Shown piece by piece: positions 27,708 to 36,709 of a stretch of 61,194 nt of DNA (within the stretch, counting starts at the first letter, position 1; each line of letters begins with the position of its first letter). The notes under the pieces are model-generated. The model was not told the origin of the DNA. It searched no databases and worked only from the letters and a program-made list of their open reading frames with translations. Origin of the DNA: a virus. The position numbers and the translations under genes are program-made. Location: positions 1-61,194 of the IMG/VR virus record IMGVR_UViG_3300047388_000109; one strand, written 5' to 3'.

Positions 27708-28054
27708 TGAGCCGCAACTGGAGGTGGGAAACCGCGTCCGAGCGCGCCGCCAAGGTGGTGATCGCGTTCGCCGCAGGCTTCGCATTCGGGGCGATGGTGT
27801 TCTGGTCCAAGCCAGCCCACGCCCAGAAGCCCCAGCCGCTGACCATCGTGGTGTGCGCGCAACAGGCCGCATCGTTCCGCTACGAAGGCGGGGTCATGTA
27901 CGTGACCTGTCCGCCCGACAACAAGCCGGTGCTCACCGTCTACGGATGCGTGGGCCCGTCTCTCGACCGCAACAAGACGCCCGGGCCGCGAGGCTACGAG
28001 TACACCTTCAAGTGCCAGTCATGGACGACGTACGTGCAGACCCCAAAGACGTGA
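27707..28054 (+). CDS. putative exported or membrane-anchored protein
   Basis: 115 residues. N-terminal basic residues and a hydrophobic stretch (VVIAFAAGFAFGAMVFW) ending in AHAQ form a signal peptide with a plausible AHA cleavage site. The remainder is small, with four Cys that could form disulfides (VVCAQQ; VTCPP; YGCVG; FKCQS). Likely periplasmic; function unknown. Confidence 0.6.
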   Translation: MSRNWRWETASERAAKVVIAFAAGFAFGAMVFWSKPAHAQKPQPLTIVVCAQQAASFRYEGGVMYVTCPPDNKPVLTVYGCVGPSLDRNKTPGPRGYEYTFKCQSWTTYVQTPKT

Positions 28055-28338
28055 TGCGCGCAGTCGAGCAGATGGCCGGCATGCACAACTTCGTCCACGT
28101 GAGCGGCATGCCAAAGATGGGGCCGACCAGCTACACCGTGGGCAGCATCCAGTTCGCGCCGGGCACGTACGGAACCCCAGACCACAAGGGCGGCAACTTC
28201 TTCGACGGCCGCATCGCCCCGGGCATCGGCAGCGCGAGCAAGCAGACCGTCGACCTTGGTCCCATCAAGGATGCCATCGTCAAGGCGCTCGACGCGCTGA
28301 TCGACCTGCACGGCAAACTTAACGCAGTCCCAACCTGA
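28021..28338 (+). CDS. hypothetical protein
   Basis: 105 residues from ATG 28021; ATG 28054 in a TGATG junction with the previous gene is an equally good start. Body: MRAVEQMAGMHNFVHVSGMP, then Gly/Pro-rich turns and a C-terminal helix (IKDAIVKALDALIDLHGKL). No family recognised. Confidence 0.55.
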   Translation: MDDVRADPKDVMRAVEQMAGMHNFVHVSGMPKMGPTSYTVGSIQFAPGTYGTPDHKGGNFFDGRIAPGIGSASKQTVDLGPIKDAIVKALDALIDLHGKLNAVPT

Positions 28339-28347
28339 GGTAGACCA

Positions 28348-28722
28348 ATGGCCGTTACATACGCAGCAGCTCTCAAGAACACTCGGATGAATTCGGTCCT
28401 GACGGCCATCGACGCAGGAGGCTCTGCCGGTAGTCTGGAAATCGGGACCAGCGCGATGGGCACAGTGCTCGCCGTGCTCCCGCTGTCTCATCCAGCCGGC
28501 ACCGTATCGGCTGACGTTCTCACGTTCAGCTCGATCACCTCAGACTCGTCTGCTGATGTGACAGGTACGGCTGCCGCCGCTCGTATCAAGGACTCAGCAG
28601 GCAACGTAGTTGTGTCCGGCCTGACGGTAGGTACATCCGGGTCGAATATCAACCTCAACACCACGTCGGTCGTGTTAGGTGACAACGTAGCCATCAGCTC
28701 AGCCACGATCACGCACGGCTGA
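28348..28722 (+). CDS. putative structural protein
   Basis: 124 residues. Ala/Ser/Thr/Val-rich and beta-rich (VTYAAALKNTRMNSVLTAID; ISSATITHG at the end), a composition common in small phage virion proteins. GAGGTAGACC upstream. Family not assigned. Confidence 0.6.
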   Translation: MAVTYAAALKNTRMNSVLTAIDAGGSAGSLEIGTSAMGTVLAVLPLSHPAGTVSADVLTFSSITSDSSADVTGTAAAARIKDSAGNVVVSGLTVGTSGSNINLNTTSVVLGDNVAISSATITHG

Positions 28723-28725
28723 TAA

Positions 28726-29802
28726 ATGTCCGTCAATTTCGTCCAGCAGGTTCAGGCGAGCCTGCTGGGATCGGCGAGCACGCTGGACGCGCCGTCGATC
28801 ACACCAAGCGCCGGTAGCGTACTTGTATGCGTAGTCGAGTGCCTTGGTGCTGGCACGACCATGACACTGTCGGACACGACGGGAAGCAACGGTTCGTGGA
28901 CGTCGAGCCTGTCGCAGACCGACGCTGGCAACTTCGTCACGAAGGCGTTCTATTTGGTCAACGCCGCAGCTACGGCGTCAACGATCAGAGCGACATTCTC
29001 GCCAGCTGCCTCTGTCGTCGGGATATACGTCGCCGAGTTCTCTGGCGTAAAGACTTCCGGCGCGTTCCTTGCCGAAGCATCTCAGCTTCAACTAGCGCCG
29101 GGCAATGGAGCGGACCTCGTAAGCAGCGGACTGTCAGGCGTTCTTGGTGCGCAGCCGGCGCTGATCTTCGGGTTCACTTTCAGCGACAGCAGCCCCAACG
29201 CTACCGAGGTAGAGGGAACGGGTTTCACCGGACTGACGAAGGTATGGGACTACGCGCTTGGGTCTGGCCCATTCGCGATGCCGGAATGGAAGCGCGTGAC
29301 ATCGACCGCGTCTGTGGCTGCGACGTGGACGACGAGTGTTCAAGAGCACCACCACAACTACCTGCTGGCGTTCGCAGAGCAAACGGCAGCAAGCATCACT
29401 GGTACGCTTGACGCAACAGAGTCGGGAGACACGGCCTCAGCTACCGGGGTATTGACAGTCAGCGGTTCGCTTGTCTCGTCGGATGCTGTCGACGTCGTTG
29501 CGTTTACCGGAACGGTAACCTACACCCCGAACAGTGTCGCCGGCACGTTCGCCGCGACAGAGCAGGCGGACGTTGCAGAAATGCGCGGCCTTGGTGTTGT
29601 CCGCATCCCGCAGCTGGTGGTGCGCGGGTCCACGATGCTGTGGGGCCAGCAAGTCGCAATCATTGACGCGATGTCCGAGCTGGACTTCGTCGACCCGAAC
29701 GACAGCATCGAGCGCGCGCGCGAGCGCCGGCAGCCGGTGATCTATCCGTTCAACCGCAACGGCAAGAAGGGCTTCATCGCCCCGCTCGACCCATACGCCT
29801 GA
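28726..29802 (+). CDS. putative virion structural protein
   Basis: 358 residues. Several immunoglobulin-like beta segments with Ser/Thr/Gly-rich turns, including two similar blocks (GTLDATESGDTASATGVL and GTFAATEQADVAEMRG). The C-terminal 60 residues differ (ELDFVDPNDSIERARERRQ, then YPFNRNGKKGF). Likely a decoration or fibre protein. Confidence 0.6.
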   Translation: MSVNFVQQVQASLLGSASTLDAPSITPSAGSVLVCVVECLGAGTTMTLSDTTGSNGSWTSSLSQTDAGNFVTKAFYLVNAAATASTIRATFSPAASVVGIYVAEFSGVKTSGAFLAEASQLQLAPGNGADLVSSGLSGVLGAQPALIFGFTFSDSSPNATEVEGTGFTGLTKVWDYALGSGPFAMPEWKRVTSTASVAATWTTSVQEHHHNYLLAFAEQTAASITGTLDATESGDTASATGVLTVSGSLVSSDAVDVVAFTGTVTYTPNSVAGTFAATEQADVAEMRGLGVVRIPQLVVRGSTMLWGQQVAIIDAMSELDFVDPNDSIERARERRQPVIYPFNRNGKKGFIAPLDPYA

Positions 29803-29804
29803 CC

Positions 29805-29993
29805 ATGTGGGTTCTCATTGCGCTCGCTGGTAACGTGAACGGCCACGTGATCTACCCTGACAAGTTCGCCTCGCTGCCGGCGTGCGTTGCGCACGTGAAG
29901 GTGTTCCGCGCGGACCTTGAGAAGCAGTTCCCCACAGTCAAGTGGCGCGACATCTCGTGCTACGTCACGAGCGGAGCTGGCGAGACAACCTAA
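29805..29993 (+). CDS. small hypothetical protein
   Basis: 62 residues, MWVLIALAGNVNGHVIYPDK, with two Cys. It may have a short signal-like N-terminus. No family recognised. Confidence 0.55.
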   Translation: MWVLIALAGNVNGHVIYPDKFASLPACVAHVKVFRADLEKQFPTVKWRDISCYVTSGAGETT

Positions 29994-30002
29994 CATGGTC
30001 TC

Positions 30003-30308
30003 ATGATGGACAAGATCACCCCCTATCGCGGGCCGCAACAGCCGTCTCCCGAGACGGAGCCTGCACCATTCGCCCCGAGAGACGTCGCTCCAGAGCGCCC
30101 GCCCCGGGAGAACTACATCGAGGCCGCCGCGCAGCTGCAACGCGACCTCGACAGAGATGCGGTCGTGGCGGCCAACCGGTCGAGTGACGACCCCTACCTC
30201 GCGCTGCCAACCGGAGTGCGAGCAAACTACAGCCGGGCAGAGTACATGTGGCTATCCGATGCGGAGAAGAGCACCCTCGTTCAGCGTGAGTGCGAACCCG
30301 ACTGCTAA
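30003..30308 (+). CDS. hypothetical protein
   Basis: 101 residues. Pro/Glu-rich N-terminal half (PAPFAPRDVAPERPPRENYI), then LALPTGVRANYSRAEYMWLS. Acidic overall. No family recognised. Confidence 0.55.
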   Translation: MMDKITPYRGPQQPSPETEPAPFAPRDVAPERPPRENYIEAAAQLQRDLDRDAVVAANRSSDDPYLALPTGVRANYSRAEYMWLSDAEKSTLVQRECEPDC

Positions 30309-30319
30309 GGAGAACTCCA

Positions 30320-30487
30320 ATGTTCGAATTCCTGTTGTTTCTGATCATCGGCCTGACCCTGTTCGTTCCACTGAGCGAGCGTGGCAAGCTGGTAGCGATG
30401 ATCTTCTACACCGTCATCATGGCGCTGTGGATTCTCGCTGGCGCTACTGGCTACAACGTGCCGCACTTCAACTTCGGCACGCGCTGA
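30320..30487 (+). CDS. small two-TM membrane protein
   Basis: 55 residues from ATG 30320 with AAGGAG upstream. Two hydrophobic helices (MFEFLLFLIIGLTLFVPL; VAMIFYTVIMALWILAGATG). One-base overlap with the next micro-ORF. Could be a holin-type or virion membrane protein. Confidence 0.55.
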   Translation: MFEFLLFLIIGLTLFVPLSERGKLVAMIFYTVIMALWILAGATGYNVPHFNFGTR

Positions 30488-30543
30488 TGCTGTACACGAT
30501 TCTCATCATCCTGCTGATCCTGATCTTGCTGGGACGGCTGTAA
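30487..30543 (+). CDS. 18-residue hydrophobic micropeptide
   Basis: MLYTILIILLILILLGRL, almost entirely aliphatic, started in a TGATG junction with the two-TM gene and followed by a terminator. If translated it is a single membrane helix. Confidence 0.4.
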   Translation: MLYTILIILLILILLGRL

Positions 30544-30551
30544 CATACTGA

Positions 30552-30600
30552 CCCCATCAGGGGCAGATAGGAGCGGCCCCATCAGGGGCCGTTTCCTTTC
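30552..30600 (+). terminator. tandem hairpins ending in an intrinsic terminator
   Basis: CCCCATCAGGGG (30552-30563) is repeated as the core of CGGCCCC-ATCA-GGGGCCG (30574-30591), which is followed by a T-rich tract (30592-30600). It closes the 18867-30543 transcription unit before the portal operon. Confidence 0.75.
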
Positions 30601-30650
30601 CTACCGTCGTGACGACAGGCAGACTCCCTTGGGGACTCTGAGGAGAGCGC

Positions 30651-30989
30651 ATGGAAGGTCAACTCGTCGAGTCGCCGCAAATCAGCGTGCTCGAATTCAA
30701 CCTCTGCAAGAATGCCGCAGAGCTGCTGCACAAGCACTACCCGGGCCACCTCTGGGCCGTGTCCATCAATGGATCGGTTCTCGACGTCCGCAACCTGTTC
30801 CTCTCCGGCGAGTGGGGCTTCCGCCTACACGTCCCGGCAATCTACAGCTCCAGCGACTGGGATAAGCGGATCATCACAGCCGGCGGCGAGATTCTGGAAC
30901 GGTACAAGCACAGACGCGGGGTCGTCCACGAAGGTCACATCCATGACCTGCCCACGGACTTCTCCGGGCGTCACAAACCGGAGCTGTGA
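30651..30989 (+). CDS. hypothetical protein before portal
   Basis: 112 residues. SVLEFNLCKNAAELLHKHYP, HLWAVSINGSVLDVRNLFLS and YKHRRGVVHEGHIHDL suggest an alpha/beta domain. Similar small proteins precede the portal gene in other podoviruses; role unknown. Confidence 0.6.
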   Translation: MEGQLVESPQISVLEFNLCKNAAELLHKHYPGHLWAVSINGSVLDVRNLFLSGEWGFRLHVPAIYSSSDWDKRIITAGGEILERYKHRRGVVHEGHIHDLPTDFSGRHKPEL

Positions 30990-30992
30990 TAG

Positions 30993-33605
30993 ATGAGTTC
31001 ATCCCCAATCAATGGGTCCAGTTCCGACTGGCTCCAGATCACTCAGAGCGCCTTCAAGGACGGCCGCACGTATTTTGACGGCGGCGTCCGGCGGGACATC
31101 GAGCGGGACGTGCGCCAGTTCCAAGGGCTGCACCCGACCGATTCCAAGTACCTGTCCGACGCCTACAAGGCGCGGTCCCGGTTCTTCCGCCCGAAGACTC
31201 GCTCCACGATCCGCCGCAACGAGGCGGTCGCGGCAGCCGCGCTCTTCAGCAACACCGACGTGGTCGAGGTGGGTGCGTGGGATGACTCCGACAAGACACA
31301 GCAGGCAGCCGCATCGCTCCAGAAGGAGCTGCTGAACCTGCGCCTGAAGCACAGCATTCCGTGGTTCCACGTCGCCATCGGCGGATACCAGTCGGCACAG
31401 GCCGAAGGTCTCGTCTGCGCGCACGTGTTCTGGAAGACCGACAAGAAGCGGGACATCGACCAGCCGATGGTCGACCTCGTGCCCATCGAGAACATGGTCT
31501 TCTCGCCAGCCTCGTCGTGGTTCGACGTGGTCAACAGCTCGCCGTACCTGATCCGCATGATCCCGATGTTCGTCAAGGACGTTCAGGCGCGGATGAAGTA
31601 CACTGGCCCGACGGCGACCAAGAAGTGGAACCCATTGCCGGAGGCAACGATCCTTCAGGCGGTGCAGGCGTACAGCGACTCGATCACGCTGGCGCGCGAC
31701 AACAATCGGCCGGACGCCAAGACCACGGCGACCAGCCTGAGCCCGTACCAAGTGGTGTGGGTGTACGAGACCATCGCCGACATCGACGGCGAGGACTACA
31801 TCTGGCACTCGCTTGGTGAGACCGCGCTGCTCTCCAATGGCATCCCGTTGTCGAAGGTGTACTGGCACGGCAAGCGCCCGTACGTCATCGGCTACGCGGT
31901 AATCGAGACACACAAGATTTACCCGCCGGGCGTGTCGCGCCTGACGCGTGAGCTGCAAGGCGAGCTGAACGAAAACGCGAACCAGCGCTCCGACAACGTC
32001 AAGTTCGCGATGAACAAGCGGTACTTCGGCAAGCGCGGCGCGCAGCTGGACATCCGCTCGCTCGTGCGCAACGTGCCGTCGTCCGTGACGCTGATGAACG
32101 ACCCGGAGAAGGACGTCCACGTCGTTGAGACCAAGGACGTCACTCAGTCGGCGTTCGAGGAGCAGGACCGCCTCAACATAGACTTCGACGAAATCGCCGG
32201 CAGCAACAGCAAGTCCGCGCGGGGCGACCCGGACAACCTCGCCAACAAGGTGGGCGGTGCCGAGATGCTGTCGGAGGACGCCAACCAGATCGAGGGCTAC
32301 CAGCTCCGCACGTACGTCGAGACGTTCATCGAGCCCGTGCTCGTGCAGCTCATGCTCTGCGAGCAGCACTACGAGACCGACGAGTCGATCCTCGCCCTGT
32401 GCGGCAAGAAGGCCCAGCTGCAAGAGGACCACGGCGTCAACGAGATTGACGACAACCTGATGATGCAGGAGCTGACCCTGACGGTCCACGTCGGGATCGG
32501 GTCGACCAGCCCGCGCAAGCAGCTGGACAACCTGCTGTTCGCCCTGTCGAAGATTGTGGAGCTATTGTCGACTCCGGTTCTGTCACAATATGGGCTGGAC
32601 GTCGAGGAGCTGATCAACGAAATCTTCTCGCGCATCGGGTACCGCACGGCCGACCGCTTCTTCAAGTGGGACGACCAAGACCCGCAGATCAAGGCGCTCA
32701 ACGCTCAGGTTCAGGACCTGACGACCGCGCTGAAGAACAAGCAAGACCCGCCCGAAATCGTCGCGGCTAAGGTGCTGTTGCTCCAATCACAGGTCAAGAA
32801 AACCCTTGCGGACACATTCAATGTCAACGTCGAAGGTCTCTTTGGTTCGATGCAGGCCGCAGAAGTGGTTGCGGCCGTGCCGGCTGTGGCTCCTGTTGCG
32901 GACACCATCGCCAAGGCAGCTGGGTACGAGCCGCCTGTCCCAGAGGGTCAAGACCCGGGCATCCAACCTGCGGGCGCGGCACCCGCCGCTCCTGCGGGAC
33001 CGCCTGATGCGGGTCCTGCGCCGCCGCCAGTGGTGGGCCAACCTCCAGCGGGCCCAGCGGTTCCCCCAATGGGCACACCGGTGGCAGCGCCGGCTGGCCC
33101 GGCTGGCCCGGCCCCCGGCCTTTCGGTTGACCCCAAGGGCATCACCAACAAGCGGACCGGGATCAACTTCGTCCCCGGCACCTCACCGACCGCCGGACCA
33201 GCTGGCGTAAAGCCTGACGGCCTGCCGCAGGGCGTCAACAAGAACACGTCGCCGCAGCACACGGCCGTCGCCGGCAAGTCTTCGTTCGGCAAGCCGCCGA
33301 TGCCGAAGATGGCGAAGACAGGTCACCCTGACGTCGGGACGCACTCCGGCATCGAGGGCGGACAGACCAGCGCGCACCCAACGCGGCCACTTGCTGGCGG
33401 CATGCCGATGACTCCGGGCATGGAGCCAGCTGATCCTGAAGTCGACGCTCAAGCGCAGCACGAGCGCGACAAGGAAGCGCAGTCGCACAAGGTCAAGACA
33501 GAGACCGACGCGAAGGCGAAGCTGATCGACAAGCAGGCCGCCGCCGACATCCGTGTCGCGAAGGCCGCGCCGAAGCCGCCGAGACCAGCTTCAAAAGGAA
33601 AGTGA
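30993..33605 (+). CDS. portal protein
   Basis: 870 residues. Forms the dodecameric ring at the packaging vertex. Portal-like features are the N-terminal helical region (WLQITQSAFKDGRTYFDGGV; FRPKTRSTIRRNEAVAAAAL), a central PIENMVFSPAS, GKRPYVIGYAVIETHKIYPP, the long helix with RELQGELNENANQRSDNV, and GARGDPDNLANKVGGAEML-like crown residues. From about 600 the C-terminus becomes Pro/Ala/Gly-rich (roughly 200 residues) and ends in a Lys-rich helix, an unusually long disordered tail that may thread into the head. Scaffold and capsid genes follow. Confidence 0.8.
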   Translation: MSSSPINGSSSDWLQITQSAFKDGRTYFDGGVRRDIERDVRQFQGLHPTDSKYLSDAYKARSRFFRPKTRSTIRRNEAVAAAALFSNTDVVEVGAWDDSDKTQQAAASLQKELLNLRLKHSIPWFHVAIGGYQSAQAEGLVCAHVFWKTDKKRDIDQPMVDLVPIENMVFSPASSWFDVVNSSPYLIRMIPMFVKDVQARMKYTGPTATKKWNPLPEATILQAVQAYSDSITLARDNNRPDAKTTATSLSPYQVVWVYETIADIDGEDYIWHSLGETALLSNGIPLSKVYWHGKRPYVIGYAVIETHKIYPPGVSRLTRELQGELNENANQRSDNVKFAMNKRYFGKRGAQLDIRSLVRNVPSSVTLMNDPEKDVHVVETKDVTQSAFEEQDRLNIDFDEIAGSNSKSARGDPDNLANKVGGAEMLSEDANQIEGYQLRTYVETFIEPVLVQLMLCEQHYETDESILALCGKKAQLQEDHGVNEIDDNLMMQELTLTVHVGIGSTSPRKQLDNLLFALSKIVELLSTPVLSQYGLDVEELINEIFSRIGYRTADRFFKWDDQDPQIKALNAQVQDLTTALKNKQDPPEIVAAKVLLLQSQVKKTLADTFNVNVEGLFGSMQAAEVVAAVPAVAPVADTIAKAAGYEPPVPEGQDPGIQPAGAAPAAPAGPPDAGPAPPPVVGQPPAGPAVPPMGTPVAAPAGPAGPAPGLSVDPKGITNKRTGINFVPGTSPTAGPAGVKPDGLPQGVNKNTSPQHTAVAGKSSFGKPPMPKMAKTGHPDVGTHSGIEGGQTSAHPTRPLAGGMPMTPGMEPADPEVDAQAQHERDKEAQSHKVKTETDAKAKLIDKQAAADIRVAKAAPKPPRPASKGK

Positions 33606-33670
33606 CATTATTTTAGCTTTCTGCTGGTCAAAGTGAAAGAATACTTGCATTTCCACCCTGAGGAGGGACT
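33606..33670 (+). promoter_or_regulatory. AT-rich leader, possible promoter
   Basis: A 65-base AT-rich gap after the portal. GTGAAAGAATACTTG includes a -10-like AATACT; GAGGAGGG at its end is the ribosome binding site for the TTG start at 33671. Weak evidence for a promoter. Confidence 0.3.
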
Positions 33671-34012
33671 TTGAAGAACACCGACATGTCGGCGTTCACG
33701 GACGGGCGCGCGCCTGACGTGGAAGCAGACGACGCAGCGGCACGCACCAACGCGCGCAACACCATTGCGTTCGGGATGGACATGGAGAACTTCATGCGCT
33801 CCGACGTCGGACGCTACCTCGATGCGTGCTCGCGTCGCGAGATCGTCGAGTTCCTTGACGAGCTGTCGAGGGTCACGCCGACCGACGCGGACGAGATTCG
33901 CAGGATTCAGATGGAGATTGCCAGCCGCCGCATGTGGGCTGACTGGCTGAGCACGGCGATCCAAGCGGGCCATGCTGCACAGGAAGTGTCGCTTGAGCGA
34001 GGCAGCATCTAA
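33671..34012 (+). CDS. hypothetical head-region protein
   Basis: 113 residues from TTG 33671 with GAGGAGGGAC upstream. Begins MKNTDMSAFTDGRAPDVEAD; NTDMSAF recurs near the end of the 37429 protein. The rest is helical and acidic. Its position between portal and scaffold suggests a head-assembly role. Confidence 0.65.
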   Translation: MKNTDMSAFTDGRAPDVEADDAAARTNARNTIAFGMDMENFMRSDVGRYLDACSRREIVEFLDELSRVTPTDADEIRRIQMEIASRRMWADWLSTAIQAGHAAQEVSLERGSI

Positions 34013-34033
34013 CACACGAAGGGACTACAACGA

Positions 34034-35248
34034 ATGAGTGCCACCCAGAACGCGGGCGTACAGGACGAGGGCAAGAGTCGTAGTGCGCAGGATTCAAAAG
34101 AGAGAGATGATGCCGACGCCGCGCGAGCGCGCGCCGAATTCGAGAAGGCCACCATCAAGGGCTTCGCTGACCTACCCGATGATCACCCGATGCGTCGTCG
34201 CATGGAGATGGTCGAGGACATCGAGCGCATCAACAACGCAGCGGCCGGCGTAGAGCCGGACGAAGCGGCGGTTGCCGGTGCGATTGCCAAGGCGGCCGGA
34301 GACACACCAGCGGTCGAAGCGTTCAAGGACAGGCCGGTCGACACACCTGCAAAGGTGGTGAAGCCGACAGAAGATGCAGCTCAGGCCGCGAAGCAGTTGG
34401 CCGGAGAAGATGGCATCACCGTCCTCGATCCCGCCGACCTCGCGAAGTACAACGTGCGCGTCAAGATCGACGGCGTGGAAGAAGTCGTTCCAGCCTCGAA
34501 GGTCTTGGGTACGTGGCAGAAAGGCGCGGCTGCCGATGTTCGGCTGGCCGCTGCAACGAAGGCGAAGGCCGATGCCGAGAAGGCGTTGGACGACGCCAAG
34601 AAGCAAGCGCAGCAAGCGGTCGCATCCGCTGCTACCTCGTCGGCAACGGCGGTGGCGCAGGACAAGGTTGCGACGTCAGAGGCCGCACAAGTGAAGTTCA
34701 AGGAAGCAAGTGACGCCATGTACAGTGGCGACACCGAAGCAGCAGCACGCCTCTTCGCAGAGGCGGTGGCCGTTGCGAGCACGCCGGTTGTGGATACGCG
34801 AAAGAGCGTTACCCCTGAAGACCTCGTGCAGCAGGTCACACAAGGAGTAGAGCAGCAGCTGTCGCAGAAAGGTGCATTGAAGCAACTCTTCATTGACTAC
34901 CCGCAGATCAAGGACAAGAAAGCCTTCCAGATCATCGCAGATGAATACATCGGTGCCTTCGTGGCAAACGGTGATGACATCGCGACCGCCATCGGCAAAG
35001 CCGGTGACGCGATTGGCGAAGAGTACGGGTTCGGCAAGTTCGCGCCGAAGGCCGTTGTTCCCCTTGATGCCGGGCGTCCAATCAAGACGGGCGGACCAAC
35101 CACCAGAGCGGAGAAGCTGAGTGCCAAGGAAGAGCTGGACGTAATTCAGTCTGGCAACGCGCGATCAAGTTCCACCGAATCCGAACCGCTGACTGTCTCG
35201 CAAGAGATTGACGCGATGCGGAAGACTCGGCCGGGATACATCGCGTAA
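34034..35248 (+). CDS. capsid scaffolding protein
   Basis: 404 residues directly before the major capsid gene. Highly charged and Ala-rich, with long predicted coiled coils (KAKADAEKALDDAKKQAQQA, then AVASAATSSATAVAQDK), as expected for an internal scaffold. A C-terminal globular part (LKQLFIDYPQIKDKKAFQII) and the polar tail likely contact the capsid. Assignment rests on position and composition. Confidence 0.75.
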   Translation: MSATQNAGVQDEGKSRSAQDSKERDDADAARARAEFEKATIKGFADLPDDHPMRRRMEMVEDIERINNAAAGVEPDEAAVAGAIAKAAGDTPAVEAFKDRPVDTPAKVVKPTEDAAQAAKQLAGEDGITVLDPADLAKYNVRVKIDGVEEVVPASKVLGTWQKGAAADVRLAAATKAKADAEKALDDAKKQAQQAVASAATSSATAVAQDKVATSEAAQVKFKEASDAMYSGDTEAAARLFAEAVAVASTPVVDTRKSVTPEDLVQQVTQGVEQQLSQKGALKQLFIDYPQIKDKKAFQIIADEYIGAFVANGDDIATAIGKAGDAIGEEYGFGKFAPKAVVPLDAGRPIKTGGPTTRAEKLSAKEELDVIQSGNARSSSTESEPLTVSQEIDAMRKTRPGYIA

Positions 35249-35254
35249 CCCAAC

Positions 35255-35286
35255 GCAACAGCGTCGCTGTCGTGTTACGCACGACA
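35255..35286 (+). promoter_or_regulatory. two adjoining hairpins in the capsid leader
   Basis: ACAGC-GTC-GCTGT (35258-35270) and GTCGTG-TTACG-CACGAC (35269-35285) lie between the scaffold stop and the capsid start. They may stabilise or process the capsid mRNA; no T-run, so not a terminator. Confidence 0.4.
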
Positions 35287-35311
35287 TCCGACATCCAATG
35301 GAGCAACATCA

Positions 35312-36259
35312 ATGACCGGACAACTTTGGTCGACCAGCTCCCTCGGTGGATACCTCTTCAGCCCTCCGCTGTCGAAGGTGCTCCGTCACGCGGTTCAGCC
35401 GCTGGTGAAGTTCCGCCAGTTCGCTGACATCAAGGACGCGGCAACACAAGGGAAGCAAAAGGGAGATACGATGCACTGGAACGTCTTCAGTGACATCGTA
35501 ACGGCTGGTACTTCGCTCGCAGAAACGAGCACGGTGCCGGTGAGCAACTTCACCATCACGCAAGGAACGATGACCATCACGGAATACGCGAACAGCGTGC
35601 CGTACACCGGAAAGCTGGACGATCTGTCCGAGCAGCCGGTGAAGGAAATCATCTCCAAGGTCCTGAAGAATGACGCCAAGAAGGCGTTCGACAAGGCCTC
35701 GTGGACGCAGTTCGACGCAACGTACCTGCAATTCGTGGGAACGGCGACGGGCGCTGGGGTGCTGACAACGACTGGCGCATCGGCGACGACAAACACGTCG
35801 GCGCTTGACCTGTCGCAAGTCAAGCTGATCAATGACACCATGAAGGAGCGCAACATTCCTCCGTACATGGGCGATGACTACGTGTGCATCGCGCGGCCGT
35901 TGACTCTGCGTCCGCTGAAGAACGACCTCGAAGCGATCTTCCGCTACGTCGAGCCGGGCTTCCAGATGATCATCAACGGCGAAATCGGACGTTGCGAGAA
36001 CACCCGCTTCGTCGAGCAAACCAACATCGCGAAGGAGGTCAACCACTGGCCGACAAACACCAACGCGGCGTACTTCTTCGGCCAAGACACGGTCGCTGAA
36101 GGGATTGCTGTGCCGGAAGAAATGCGCGGCGCAATTCCGACGGACTACGGTCGGTCGCGTGGTATCGCGTGGTACTACCTCGGCGGTTTCGGCATCACGC
36201 AGGGGTACTCCGCAGCGACGTCTGCCAACGCTCGCATCCTGAAGTGGGCATCGGCGTAA
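35312..36259 (+). CDS. major capsid protein, N4-gp56 family
   Basis: 315 residues. Shell-forming HK97-fold protein. N4-gp56-type features are YLFSPPLSKVLRHAVQPLVK, FRQFADIKDAATQGKQKGDT, TEYANSVPYTGKLDDLSEQP, DYVCIARPLTLRPLKND, INGEIGRCENTRFVEQTN and WYYLGGFGIT near the end. It is followed by a tight terminator, giving it a strongly defined 3' end. Confidence 0.88.
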   Translation: MTGQLWSTSSLGGYLFSPPLSKVLRHAVQPLVKFRQFADIKDAATQGKQKGDTMHWNVFSDIVTAGTSLAETSTVPVSNFTITQGTMTITEYANSVPYTGKLDDLSEQPVKEIISKVLKNDAKKAFDKASWTQFDATYLQFVGTATGAGVLTTTGASATTNTSALDLSQVKLINDTMKERNIPPYMGDDYVCIARPLTLRPLKNDLEAIFRYVEPGFQMIINGEIGRCENTRFVEQTNIAKEVNHWPTNTNAAYFFGQDTVAEGIAVPEEMRGAIPTDYGRSRGIAWYYLGGFGITQGYSAATSANARILKWASA

Positions 36260-36286
36260 GCCGGTAGTCCGCTCAATGCGCGACGA

Positions 36287-36310
36287 GACGGGGCCTTCGG
36301 GCCCCGTTTC
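36287..36310 (+). terminator. intrinsic terminator after the capsid gene
   Basis: ACGGGGCC (36288-36295), loop TTCG, GGCCCCGT (36300-36307), then TTC. The UUCG-type loop makes it very stable. It may limit read-through so that capsid is the most abundant product. Confidence 0.8.
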
Positions 36311-36337
36311 ACATTTCTCTCGAAAGGAGAACGAGCT

Positions 36338-36697
36338 ATGGTAGCTGGAAATTACGACGATCCGGTATACGCGATCAAGCGTGAAGTGTTTGTTCCTGCC
36401 CCTGCGGCGGGAGCTGCCGGTACAACGAAGTTCGCCCTGTTTTCGGCCGCAGTCGTTTCTCGTGCGCAAGCTGTCGTAAAGACGGCGGGCACGAGCGCGA
36501 CGAGCGGTTCGTACATTCAGGTTCTCAACGGAACCACAACCCTCGGCACACTGCTCACCGGGTCGGCAACAGCCGGCACGCTGATCACGGCCACTCTGTC
36601 AGGAACGGTCCCAGCTGCGTCACAGTGCCAGATTCTTCAGGGCACGGATGCGACGGGAGTGGTCTACGGCGTGACTGTCGAGTACCAAGACGCATAA
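36338..36697 (+). CDS. putative capsid decoration protein
   Basis: 119 residues with AAAGGAGAACGAGCT upstream. Beta-rich, Thr/Ala/Gly-rich (YIQVLNGTTTLGTLLTGSA). It follows the capsid gene directly, where decoration proteins usually lie. No family recognised. Confidence 0.55.
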   Translation: MVAGNYDDPVYAIKREVFVPAPAAGAAGTTKFALFSAAVVSRAQAVVKTAGTSATSGSYIQVLNGTTTLGTLLTGSATAGTLITATLSGTVPAASQCQILQGTDATGVVYGVTVEYQDA

Positions 36698-36709
36698 GGG
36701 AAATCAGAC

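Noticed and set aside
30999-32489. 496-codon antisense open frame over the portal gene
   Set aside because: Arg/Leu/Val/His-rich composition typical of the reverse frame of GC-rich coding DNA; the plus strand carries a convincing portal.
35309-36469. 386-codon antisense frame over the capsid gene
   Set aside because: Shadow of the major capsid gene, which has clear family motifs and its own terminator.
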